From contig MWYZ01000052.1 of assembly GCA_002050365.1 (NCBI GenBank), forward strand, positions 1 to 64,000: 64,000 nucleotides of DNA, in the 5' to 3' direction. The DNA comes from Acidobacteria bacterium 28-1 (GTDB lineage: Bacteria; Acidobacteriota; Blastocatellia; Pyrinomonadales; Pyrinomonadaceae). The first letter of the stretch is position 1. Each line of letters starts with the position of its first letter. Positions 8,281-15,681 of this stretch are shown here, one piece after another. The notes under the pieces are model-generated. The model searched no databases, had not been told where the DNA came from, and was given only the letters and a program-made list of their open reading frames with translations. The translations under genes were made by a program, and so were the position numbers.

Positions 8281-9180
8281 TCATTCCACAATTCCGATTT
8301 CATCCAAATCGCGCTCGCGGTTGCGCCAATCGGGGGCGACTTTTACAAAGAGTTGAAGGAAAACTTTTTTATTAAGAAGTTTTTCGATGTCAACCCGCGC
8401 TTCCGTGCCGATTGTTTTGAGTTTGATGCCGCCTTTGCCGATAATAATCCCTTTTTGTGAAGACCTTTCGACAAAAATCGCGCAGTGAATTCTAATTGCA
8501 TTCTCGTCGGATTCGTCGTATTTTTCGGTAACAACTGCCGTAACGTATGGAATTTCGTCGCCCGTCGTTTGCAGGATTTTTTCGCGCACCATTTCAGCAA
8601 CCAGCGTTCGCATTGATTGATCGGTTAGCGCGTCTTCGCCGAAAATCGCTTCGGCTTCGGGCAGATGTTTGGCGATTTGTCTTAGAAGATTGTCAATTGC
8701 CTCGCCTTTGAGCGCGGAAATCGGCACAATTTCATCAAAATCATATTCTTTTGAGTAAAATTCGATAAGCGGCAAAAGCTCTTTTTTCTCTCTAATTTTA
8801 TCAATTTTATTGAGTACCAAAACGGCGGGCTTTTCCGATTGTTTGACTAAATCCAGAACAAAACGGTCGCCGTTGCCGGTCGAAACCGAAGCGTCGCGCA
8901 TCAGCACAATCAAATCAACCGAAAGAATCGCGTCGTGGACGGCGGACATCATTCGCCGATTTAATAAGTAGCCGGGTTTATGAACGCCGGGCGTGTCAAC
9001 AAAAACGATTTGTCCGTTATCCTGCGTGACGATTCCTTTAATTTTATGGCGCGTGGTTTGTGGTTTGTTGGAAACGGCGGCGATTTTTTCGCCAACGAGG
9101 AAGTTTAAAAGTGTAGATTTGCCAGCGTTCGGGCGACCGATTAAAGCGACGTAACCGCTTCGGTAATTTTCGGAATTCAT
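8281..9180 (-). CDS. era: GTPase Era
   Basis: Essential GTPase that binds 16S rRNA near its 3' end in 30S assembly. Motifs: G1 GRPNAGKST, the TTRHKI region, G3 VDTPGVHKPG and G4 VLNKIDK, then a C-terminal KH RNA-binding domain with GIIIGKGG. I start at the ATG at 9180 (MNSENYRSGYVALIG), giving 299 residues, the usual Era length. The open frame continues upstream to 9351 only because a purine-rich repeat element there has no stops on this strand; that extension (MLCLFTFSLSRF...) is not protein-like. Confidence 0.95.
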   Translation of the reverse strand: MNSENYRSGYVALIGRPNAGKSTLLNFLVGEKIAAVSNKPQTTRHKIKGIVTQDNGQIVFVDTPGVHKPGYLLNRRMMSAVHDAILSVDLIVLMRDASVSTGNGDRFVLDLVKQSEKPAVLVLNKIDKIREKKELLPLIEFYSKEYDFDEIVPISALKGEAIDNLLRQIAKHLPEAEAIFGEDALTDQSMRTLVAEMVREKILQTTGDEIPYVTAVVTEKYDESDENAIRIHCAIFVERSSQKGIIIGKGGIKLKTIGTEARVDIEKLLNKKVFLQLFVKVAPDWRNRERDLDEIGIVE

Positions 9181-9193
9181 TTGATAAAAGGTA

Positions 9194-9386
9194 GCAGAAA
9201 AAAGTGAAAACGTGAAAAAGTGAAAATGTGAAAGAGTTAGAATGGGGGAAAAATCAGCAATGTAAAAAGTTAGAAGCAGAACTAAGAAAATTAAAAAGCT
9301 GGAAAAGTAGAGGTAAAAACGAGAAAGTGAAAATGTGAAAAGACACAACAAACTTTTTCACGTTTTCACGTTTTCACTTTCTACTG
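9194..9386. repeat. Short-unit (gtgaaaa) hairpin repeat between two genes
   Basis: Units of gtgaaaa/gtgaaaac at 9194-9233 are repeated directly at 9310-9345. They are matched as a reverse complement at 9350-9386 (ctttttcacgttttcac...). The outer edge covers the TAG stop of the gene at 9381. The whole can fold as one long hairpin in the era leader. Confidence 0.75.
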
Positions 9387-11129
9387 CTCTTTCATCAATC
9401 TTTCCCGTGACGCGACTGCTTCCGTGTATGCGCCGTCAGTTACGTTGCCGATTTTAATAGCGGCTTCGTAGATTTTAATCGCATATGCTGATTCACCAAA
9501 AAATTCATAAATTCGCGCCAACGCAACATAAGATAAGGAAACGAGTGCGACATCAGTTTGCGGCGTGACGGAACGAAGAACATTTTCATACGCCACTTTC
9601 GCCTGCCGCAAACGAAGTTTTCGAGCTTCCGTGTCGGTGATGCCTTCGGCTGAAAGACTGACTACGCGCCCCAGATTATAATAAACGCGCGACTCTAACG
9701 GATTCGCTTCAAGCAATTGCTTGAGTTGCTTTTCGGCTTCGACGTAATTTTTTGTTTTGGTGAGCGCGTCAATTTCAAGCAGTCTTTTCGTGACGGGATT
9801 TTCAATAATCATTTCTTGACTGCCCGAATTTTTTCGGCGTTCTTCACGCGCCGCCAACGCATTTTTTTTGGCTTCGGCAAACTGCGTCAGCCGATTTGTT
9901 TCTTTTGTTGTGTCGAGCGAGAGGATAATTTCGCGCAAGGAGCCGGCAATATCAAAGCCTGAATCTTCCAAACCTTTCAATTGGTCGGCGAAATAAAAGG
10001 ATAAAACCGCGCCGCGCTCGTAGGCTTCGGAAAGCTGCAAAGCGGTTTCGTCCGACAAAGATTTTTTGAACTGGGCGAGTTCGGCGGAAACCGCTTTTTT
10101 CTCGTCCACGGTTTTCATCTGGTCAATTTTGCGACGCGCTTGAGCGGTGACAATCCGCGTTTTATCAAATTCGATTTGCCGGGCATCAATCGCCGCGATT
10201 AGAGACCGCGAAACCGCGAGAAAAACATCGGGCGAGATGTCGGCATTTTCCTTTCGTCGTTCATCAAGCAGAGTTTTAATGCCGTCGCGCATCGCGGAAA
10301 TATCTTTTCCATTTTTCAAAACGAGCGGATCAACGACAAATTGCAGATAGGCGCGGCGCACTTCCGACCGGCTCAAATCGGTTTGCGGCGGCACAATCGC
10401 AAAATAATTGTCGCCGATGTTTCTGAAATTCACCGTGCCTTTCGGCGCGAGCATTTCCGGCACGATGAAAAAACGTCTGGTTCGTTCGCGCGTTTCGGTT
10501 TTTTCTAAAGTTTTTTTACCTTTTGCGTCCTTAGTTTGGGTTTTAATTTTTTCGATGTAGGTTAATTCCGGTCTGGTATGCAGATAATCAAGCAATTGGC
10601 TGACCATCTCAACCGCAGAAGGTCGCAAGTTATCGCCCGCCGCTTGATATTCTTTGACGTATTCGTCAAGTTTCGCCCTTATCGAAGCGCGGTAGAATTC
10701 ACGCACGAGCGGCGCAAAATCAAGGACTTCCAACAAATCGTCCGGCAAATCCGTCGCCCGAGCCGGGTCGGCAAAATCGGGGGCGGGCGAAAGCGTGTAT
10801 GCCATCGAAACGAACGGCGCGATTAATTCCGCGTTAGTCGCTTTCGGATGACGGCGTTTATATTGCTCGACAAAAATCACCAGTTTTTGACGCAGTTCAG
10901 GGCTTAAACCTTGCAAATCCGTTTTCAACTTCTGGCGAAATTTTTCGCCTTCCGCCGTCAGCGGCGTATCGAGTCCGGCGGCTTCGAGCGATGCCATCAC
11001 CATCATCAAGCGTCGGTCAGGCTCAATTTTCACGCCGTAGTTTGTTAGGTCAAAACCCGTCGGTGCATTTTGGGCAAAATGGCTGACGGAAAAAATTAAA
11101 ATAAGAGCGAGCAATAAAACCTTTCTCAT
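9381..11129 (-). CDS. Secreted TPR protein of unknown function
   Basis: About 582 residues from the ATG at 11129 (a GTG four codons upstream is possible). A signal peptide (MRKVLLLALILIFSVSHFAQ) is followed by a long alpha-helical region rich in Lys, Glu and Arg. The C-terminal 150 residues contain TPR-like pairs (YVEAEKQLKQLLEANPLESR and YNLGRVVSL..., AYAIKIYEAAIKIGN). It is probably periplasmic and may act as a scaffold. It lies upstream of era with the hairpin repeat between them. I do not recognise a named family. Confidence 0.75.
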   Translation of the reverse strand: MRKVLLLALILIFSVSHFAQNAPTGFDLTNYGVKIEPDRRLMMVMASLEAAGLDTPLTAEGEKFRQKLKTDLQGLSPELRQKLVIFVEQYKRRHPKATNAELIAPFVSMAYTLSPAPDFADPARATDLPDDLLEVLDFAPLVREFYRASIRAKLDEYVKEYQAAGDNLRPSAVEMVSQLLDYLHTRPELTYIEKIKTQTKDAKGKKTLEKTETRERTRRFFIVPEMLAPKGTVNFRNIGDNYFAIVPPQTDLSRSEVRRAYLQFVVDPLVLKNGKDISAMRDGIKTLLDERRKENADISPDVFLAVSRSLIAAIDARQIEFDKTRIVTAQARRKIDQMKTVDEKKAVSAELAQFKKSLSDETALQLSEAYERGAVLSFYFADQLKGLEDSGFDIAGSLREIILSLDTTKETNRLTQFAEAKKNALAAREERRKNSGSQEMIIENPVTKRLLEIDALTKTKNYVEAEKQLKQLLEANPLESRVYYNLGRVVSLSAEGITDTEARKLRLRQAKVAYENVLRSVTPQTDVALVSLSYVALARIYEFFGESAYAIKIYEAAIKIGNVTDGAYTEAVASRERLMKEQ

Positions 11130-11160
11130 TTTTGTATTCACGATTGGAAAATTTGAACGA

Positions 11161-11235
11161 CAAAGAACGCAAAACAGATAAGGAAATTAAAGGGGAATCT
11201 TAGGTGATAACTTCGTTACTTGTTTTGCGTCTTTG
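11161..11235. repeat. Inverted repeat in the gap before the TPR protein
   Basis: Segments 11161-11176 (caaagaacgcaaaaca) and 11221-11235 (tgttttgcgtctttg) are reverse complements apart from one extra base. It lies in the 220-bp gap between the STAS gene and the TPR gene. The rest of this gap shows nothing recognisable. Confidence 0.6.
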
Positions 11236-11349
11236 CCTGATTTAAAGATGAATCTGAGCGAGCTAAAGATGCCTTTTTAGAAATCAAAAAAGGATAAACA
11301 AATTTAACTCGTCTATCCTTCGTTTCTAATTTTGCCGCGGAAAAATCGT

Positions 11350-11697
11350 TTATTTGAAACTGCTGAGCGCGTCGGTTTCACTGTCATAGACATCAAAGAC
11401 GGTAAGCAATTTGGTGATTGCCAGAAGGTCTTGAATTTTTTGGGTTAGATTAAGAAGTTTAAGCGAACCTTCTTCTTTATTGACGGCGGTAAAACTTGAC
11501 ACGAATTCGCCGATGCCGCTCGAATCAACGTAGCCGACTCCGCTGAGATTCAAGACAATTTTCTTTTTGCCTTCGCCGAGCAGTCGGCGAATCGTATTGC
11601 GGAGCGCGACGCTGCCTTCGCCAATCGTTACCTTGCCGTCCATATCGAGAATTGTAATATCGCCCGCTTGACGTTCCGTTAAATTAAGTTCAGCCAT
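11350..11697 (-). CDS. STAS-domain anti-sigma factor antagonist
   Basis: A 115-residue single STAS domain of the SpoIIAA/RsbV type. The phosphorylatable serine motif is clear in VGYVDSSGIGEFVSSF (about residues 56-71). Unphosphorylated, such proteins capture an anti-sigma kinase and free a sigma factor. The partner kinase is the next gene upstream (11774-12187), about 75 bp away on the same strand, which makes this a partner-switch pair. It has a good AGGAGA Shine-Dalgarno. No PP2C phosphatase or cognate sigma gene lies in the window. Confidence 0.9.
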   Translation of the reverse strand: MAELNLTERQAGDITILDMDGKVTIGEGSVALRNTIRRLLGEGKKKIVLNLSGVGYVDSSGIGEFVSSFTAVNKEEGSLKLLNLTQKIQDLLAITKLLTVFDVYDSETDALSSFK

Positions 11698-11773
11698 TTT
11701 TGTCTCCTGTTTTTAATTAAGATTATTTGAATGCAGATTTTAGACCAATCTACATAAAAAAGTCCACGTCGAA

Positions 11774-12187
11774 TTACCGCTTTTTTAACATTTTTACAAT
11801 CATACCGCCTTCGGCGTGATTAAACCATTCGACTTCATCCATAAATGAGCGCATAAATAGAATGCCGCGTCCGGTGGCTTTTAAAAGATTTTCAGGGTTA
11901 GTCGGGTCGGGAATTTCTTCAACCGCAAAGCCTTCACCAAAATCTCTGACGGTTATTGCCAAACCCGCGGTTGAATTTTCAAACGTGATTTCAACCGGCT
12001 TTGTTTCATCCAATTTATTTCCGTGTTTAACCGCATTAGCAACCGATTCGCGCACCGCCATATCAACTGCGAAAAGCACTTCATCGCCGAAATCGTTGCG
12101 CTCGGCAAAGTTTGCGGCTTCGGTTGCCGCTTCGTCTACCGATTCGAGCCGACTTGGTAATTTGAGTTCTGTTTTTTCTGCGCTCAC
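11774..12187 (-). CDS. Anti-sigma factor serine kinase (RsbW-like ATPase)
   Basis: A 137-residue HATPase_c domain of the SpoIIAB/RsbW family. The N box is DMAVRESVANAVKHGNK, the G1 box VRDFGEGF and the G2 box ATGRGILFMRSFMDEVEW. These kinases phosphorylate the STAS partner and sequester a sigma factor or another output protein. It lies directly upstream of the STAS gene. The downstream target cannot be told from this window. Confidence 0.9.
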   Translation of the reverse strand: MSAEKTELKLPSRLESVDEAATEAANFAERNDFGDEVLFAVDMAVRESVANAVKHGNKLDETKPVEITFENSTAGLAITVRDFGEGFAVEEIPDPTNPENLLKATGRGILFMRSFMDEVEWFNHAEGGMIVKMLKKR

Positions 12188-12290
12188 AAGTTTGATTGTA
12201 AGTTATCGGTTTTCGGCGGCTTGTGTCAAATACAATCAAGGTGAATCAACACTAAAAAAGAAAAATCAGTTTAATAAAAAGTCAATTGCT

Positions 12291-12408
12291 AGTCGGGAAC
12301 GCAGGCATCTTGCCTGCGAGGATTGCGCCGGCAATTTAAAGTTGCAGATAATCGGCAATTTCGGCGACGCTTCGCGCCGTGGCAGGCAAGATGCCTGCGC
12401 TCCCGGCT
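12291..12408. repeat. 118-bp element with 27-bp terminal inverted repeats (RQDACAPG family)
   Basis: The left arm at 12291-12317 and right arm at 12382-12408 are reverse complements at 25 of 27 positions. Each arm itself holds the nested palindrome gcaggcatcttgcctgc. It encodes no protein. The plus strand reads GRQDACAPG at the right end, a translation often seen as spurious ORF ends in several bacterial phyla. It lies in the leader of the RsbW-like gene, downstream of hpt. It resembles a MITE or REP-type mobile repeat. Confidence 0.8.
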
Positions 12409-12470
12409 AAAACACTTCTTTGTATTAACTTTTTAGTATTGATTTACATAATCAAAATTATCAGGGGCGA

Positions 12471-13022
12471 TTATAATTTGTCCGGATTTTTGACCGCCGC
12501 GATAAACGGCAAATTTCTATATCGTCCTGCCGCATCCAAACCGTAGCCGACGACGAATTTATTCGGAATCTGAAAACCGCAATAATCAATTTTAAGTTCC
12601 TTTTTGACGCGCGGTTCGGGTTTATCAAGCAAGGTAGCGATTTTTATTGAGTTGGCGCCCTTTGATTCTAAAATCTCCGTAAGGCGAAACAAGGTCAATC
12701 CCGTGTCCACGATGTCTTCGCAGACAATTACGTCTTTTTCTCGAATCGGGTTGGTCAAATCCTTTAAGATTTCAACGTCGCCCGTGCTGACCGTTCCGTC
12801 TTTGTAGGATGATACCGCCATAAAATCTATGGAAAGCTTTAAATCAATTTCGCGCATCAAGTCCGCCATAAAAACGCACGAGCCTTTGAGAACGCCGATT
12901 AAAACTAAATTTCTGACGGCGTAATCGCTGGTAATTTCCGCGCCGAGTTCGGCGACACGCGCCTTTATTTGTTCGGCTGAATATAAAAGGTCTAAGTTCG
13001 GATTGGTAAATTCGCTTGTCAT
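12471..13022 (-). CDS. hpt: Hypoxanthine phosphoribosyltransferase
   Basis: A 183-residue purine-salvage enzyme that turns hypoxanthine or guanine plus PRPP into IMP or GMP. The PRPP-binding loop is visible as VIVCEDIVDTGLTL (about residues 97-110), the substrate loop as GVLKGSCVFMADLMR, and the flexible-loop SSYKDGTVSTG region precedes it. The C-terminal GLDAAGRYRNLPFIA matches the family end. It is transcribed divergently from rpiB, with a TIR element filling the space between. Confidence 0.93.
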   Translation of the reverse strand: MTSEFTNPNLDLLYSAEQIKARVAELGAEITSDYAVRNLVLIGVLKGSCVFMADLMREIDLKLSIDFMAVSSYKDGTVSTGDVEILKDLTNPIREKDVIVCEDIVDTGLTLFRLTEILESKGANSIKIATLLDKPEPRVKKELKIDYCGFQIPNKFVVGYGLDAAGRYRNLPFIAAVKNPDKL

Positions 13023-13085
13023 AAATTTGATTGAAATGCTTTTTGGAAATACTATTTGAGCAGAGTGAAAAGGTCAAATCAATAA

Positions 13086-13222
13086 GTCAGAACCTTCTGC
13101 GGTAGCGGGCGGGTTTCAAAGGCAAAAGGTAAAAATTAAAAGCCGATTCTGAACTTTTTACTTTTTACCTTTGCCTTTTTACTTACCGAAGCGACCCGCC
13201 CGCTACCGCAGACGGTTCTGAC
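13086..13222. repeat. 137-bp element with 29-bp terminal inverted repeats
   Basis: Arms 13086-13114 and 13194-13222 match at 28 of 29 positions (gtcagaaccttctgcggtag...). A second inner pair (aaaggcaaaaggtaaaaa and ttttta...cctttgcctttt) makes the whole element foldable. It fills the divergent gap between hpt and rpiB and ends 11 bp before the rpiB start, so it must carry or overlap the promoter or leader of that gene. No coding capacity. Confidence 0.85.
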
Positions 13223-13233
13223 ACTCAAAAATT

Positions 13234-14010
13234 ATGGCTGAAAATAAAGAAACTCGTGAGCGCGTTCGCGCTTTAGTCAAAGAAGTTTTGGCGAATGTTC
13301 CCGTCGAGGATAAAACATCTACGGAAAGTTTTCCAAAGCTCGTCGTCGTCAATTCTTTAAAAGATGAAATCGGCAAAGAATTTGACCGCGACGAATCGGC
13401 GAAAAGTTTGATTACCGAAGATGATTTGCGCGGGCTTGATGCGGGCGCAAAATTAAGAGTTTCAGAGAACACCAAATTTACGCCGTTGGCTTCTGATTTG
13501 ATTCGTGAAAAACGCATCGAACTCATCAAAAAAACCGAGCGCCGCAGTTCATCGAAAGTAACATCAGTTGCCTTGGCGAGCGACCACGGCGGATTTGAAT
13601 TCAAAGAACTACTCAAAAATTTTCTCTCCGATTTGGACTTTCAAGTCCGCGATTTCGGTACAAATTCGACTGACGCGGTTGATTACCCGGATTTTGCCCA
13701 CGCGGTTGCGAAAGCCGTTTCGGAAAAATCGGTTGATGTGGGAATCATCATTGACGGCGCGGGAATCGGGAGCGCGATGACGGCGAACAAAGTTCCAAAC
13801 GTCCGCGCGGCGGCTTGTTATTCGGTCGCGCTGGCAAAAAATTCACGCGAGCATAATGGCGCAAACGTTTTGACGCTCGGAAGCGGACAAAATACTTTTA
13901 ACGAGATAAAAGAAATCGCCCGTGCGTGGCTTTCAACCGATTTAACTGAAGACCGGCATAAAAAGCGCGTGGGGAAAATTGATGCGATTGAAAGACAATA
14001 TAAAAGATAA
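13234..14010 (+). CDS. RpiB-type sugar-phosphate isomerase with microcompartment-style N-terminal extension
   Basis: 258 residues. The C-terminal part, from about residue 110, is an RpiB/LacA isomerase: VALASDHGGFEFKELL, DFGTNSTDAVDYPDFA, GIIIDGAGIGSAMTANK and RAAACYSVALAKNSREHNG. It would interconvert ribose-5-P and ribulose-5-P. The first 20 residues (TRERVRALVKEVLANVP) form an amphipathic helix like a microcompartment encapsulation peptide. A domain with ITEDDLRGLDAGAKLRV and FTPLASDLIREKRIELI follows, of a kind seen in microcompartment enzymes. deoC lies 700 bp downstream, and RpiB plus DeoC is the enzyme pair of sugar-phosphate-utilising microcompartments (family knowledge). No shell gene is in the window. 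Confidence 0.88.
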   Translation: MAENKETRERVRALVKEVLANVPVEDKTSTESFPKLVVVNSLKDEIGKEFDRDESAKSLITEDDLRGLDAGAKLRVSENTKFTPLASDLIREKRIELIKKTERRSSSKVTSVALASDHGGFEFKELLKNFLSDLDFQVRDFGTNSTDAVDYPDFAHAVAKAVSEKSVDVGIIIDGAGIGSAMTANKVPNVRAAACYSVALAKNSREHNGANVLTLGSGQNTFNEIKEIARAWLSTDLTEDRHKKRVGKIDAIERQYKR

Positions 14011-14061
14011 AAAGTAGAACTGAAACGGAAATAAGCGTAAAATGTTCGAGAGGAAAAATTT

Positions 14062-14706
14062 ATGTCGCAAGTGAATCCTGAAATTGCAACGCCAAACGCC
14101 GCGCCCCTATTTGGCGGGCGAAAACTAACATACGAAGAATTTTTGCGCGAATACGACGGACAATATGCCGAGTATGTTAATAACGAGGTAATTTTACCGA
14201 TGTCTGTAACTCAAAAACACGATGATTTAACAGGATTTTTTAGAGCAATTTTAAGATTTTACGTCGAAGCAAAAAATCTGGGAAGAATCTGCGGCGAACC
14301 TTATCAAATGAAAATGGTTTTAGATGGCGAAACAAAAGGACGCGAGCCGGATACATTTTTCGTTAAAACGGAAAATCTCGACCGCGTGCGCGAACAGTTT
14401 TTTGACGGCGCGGCAGATTTGGTTATTGAAGTCGTCTCGCCCGAATCGGTTGTGCGCGACACGCAGGAAAAATTTGAGGAATACGAAGCGGCGGGCGTGA
14501 AAGAGTATTGGCTGATTGACCCGAATCGCCGAACGGGAAATTTCTACGGCTTTGATGAAAACGGTAAATATCAGCTTTTGCCGATTTCAGCCGACAGTAA
14601 ATTTTCGAGCCGCGTTGTTGACGGGCTTTGGATAAAAACAGACTGGCTGTGGCGCGAAGATTTGCCGAATTTGATTGATATTTTGAAGGATTGGGAATTA
14701 GTGTAA
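14062..14706 (+). CDS. Uma2 family (DUF820) PD-(D/E)XK endonuclease
   Basis: A 214-residue protein of the Uma2 family, a restriction-like nuclease fold abundant in cyanobacteria and acidobacteria. The family order is clear: LTYEEFLREYD, YAEYVNNEVIL, GREPDTFFVK, then DLVIEVVSPESVVRDTQEKFEEYEAAGVKEYWLID with the catalytic D/E/K positions. It lies between rpiB and deoC, ending 3 bp before the deoC ATG, so it is probably in the same transcript but unrelated in function. It may be a later insertion. The biological role of the family is unsettled. Confidence 0.9.
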   Translation: MSQVNPEIATPNAAPLFGGRKLTYEEFLREYDGQYAEYVNNEVILPMSVTQKHDDLTGFFRAILRFYVEAKNLGRICGEPYQMKMVLDGETKGREPDTFFVKTENLDRVREQFFDGAADLVIEVVSPESVVRDTQEKFEEYEAAGVKEYWLIDPNRRTGNFYGFDENGKYQLLPISADSKFSSRVVDGLWIKTDWLWREDLPNLIDILKDWELV

Positions 14707-14709
14707 TCA

Positions 14710-15573
14710 ATGAATTTAACCAACGGCAATTACGAGCGACTGGTCGAACAAATCACGGATTTAGTTTTATCCAAACTTGACGGCGCGGACGATTATTGTC
14801 CGTCGTTCTGCGCGACGGACGTGCAGCGAATCGTTGACGCGGGCGCATCGCGCATCGGCGTGGTTCTGGGCGAAGGCGGCACGGCGCACGATTGGGCTTC
14901 GCTGATTGACCACACGCTTTTAAAGCCCGAAGCGTCGGAGTCCGACATCAGAAAATTATGCGCCGAAGCCGCGCAATTCGGTTTTGCATCGGTTTGTGTT
15001 AATCCGAGTTGGGTAAAAAAAGCCGCCGAATTTTTGCGCGGAACAACGGTTCCGGTTTGCACGGTAATCGGATTTCCTTTGGGGGCGACGCTTTCGGATG
15101 TGAAAGCATTTGAAGCGCGGCGGGCAATTTTTAACGGCGCGCGCGAGGTTGATATGGTAATCAACATCGGCGCGTTAAAGTCAGGCGACGACTGCGCGGT
15201 CGAAGCCGACATTCGCGCCGTGGCGGAAGCCGCGCACGAAAACGGCGTGTTGTGTAAAGTGATTATCGAAACTGCGCTTTTAACGGACGAAGAAAAAGTT
15301 CGCGCGTGTCTGGCATCGAAAAACGCGGGCGCGGATTTTGTCAAAACTTCGACGGGTTTTGCAAAAGGCGGCGCAACGGTCGAAGATGTCGCGCTGATGC
15401 GCCGCGTTGTCGGTTCAAATCTCGGTGTCAAAGCGTCGGGCGGCGTCAAGGGAATCGAAGACGCGCGGGCGATGTTTGAAGCCGGCGCAACCAGAATCGG
15501 CGCATCAGTCGGCGTAAAAATCGCGCAGGAAGCAAGTGGTGTTAAATCTAATATAGCTGTAGGAAGTTATTAA
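14710..15573 (+). CDS. deoC: Deoxyribose-phosphate aldolase with N-terminal targeting-like helix
   Basis: A 287-residue class I aldolase that cleaves 2-deoxyribose-5-P to acetaldehyde and glyceraldehyde-3-P. Core motifs: [52 protein letters not shown] and [16 protein letters not shown], which carries the Schiff-base lysine, then VKASGGVKG. The N-terminal 55 residues are an addition to ordinary DeoC. They begin with [16 protein letters not shown], an amphipathic helix typical of microcompartment cargo, followed by a linker. This agrees with the neighbouring rpiB-type gene. A strong hairpin follows. Confidence 0.93.
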   Translation: MNLTNGNYERLVEQITDLVLSKLDGADDYCPSFCATDVQRIVDAGASRIGVVLGEGGTAHDWASLIDHTLLKPEASESDIRKLCAEAAQFGFASVCVNPSWVKKAAEFLRGTTVPVCTVIGFPLGATLSDVKAFEARRAIFNGAREVDMVINIGALKSGDDCAVEADIRAVAEAAHENGVLCKVIIETALLTDEEKVRACLASKNAGADFVKTSTGFAKGGATVEDVALMRRVVGSNLGVKASGGVKGIEDARAMFEAGATRIGASVGVKIAQEASGVKSNIAVGSY

Positions 15574-15597
15574 ATTATTGTAATAACAAATTGTTTC

Positions 15598-15661
15598 CTT
15601 AGCGAACTTTGCGCCTTTGTGGGAGAAAATGATTTCCCGCAAAGGCGCAAAGTTCGCTAAG
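15598..15661. terminator. Perfect 22-bp inverted repeat between convergent genes
   Basis: Arms 15598-15619 and 15640-15661 are exact reverse complements (cttagcgaactttgcgcctttg), with further partial pairing inside (gggaga/tttccc). It lies between deoC and the converging gene at 15682 and can stop transcription from both sides. No long T-run follows either arm, so it may be a repeat element rather than an intrinsic terminator. Confidence 0.65.
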
Positions 15662-15681
15662 AATGAATTACAAAATCAATT

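Noticed and set aside
9181-9351. N-terminal extension of Era with a hydrophobic stretch that could look like a membrane anchor
   Set aside because: It is the translation of the gtgaaaa hairpin repeat. Era starts at 9180 with the normal family N-terminus and length.
13234-15573. A microcompartment operon
   Set aside because: Only two cargo-like enzymes are present and no shell protein is seen, so I report the targeting-like helices but not a compartment locus.
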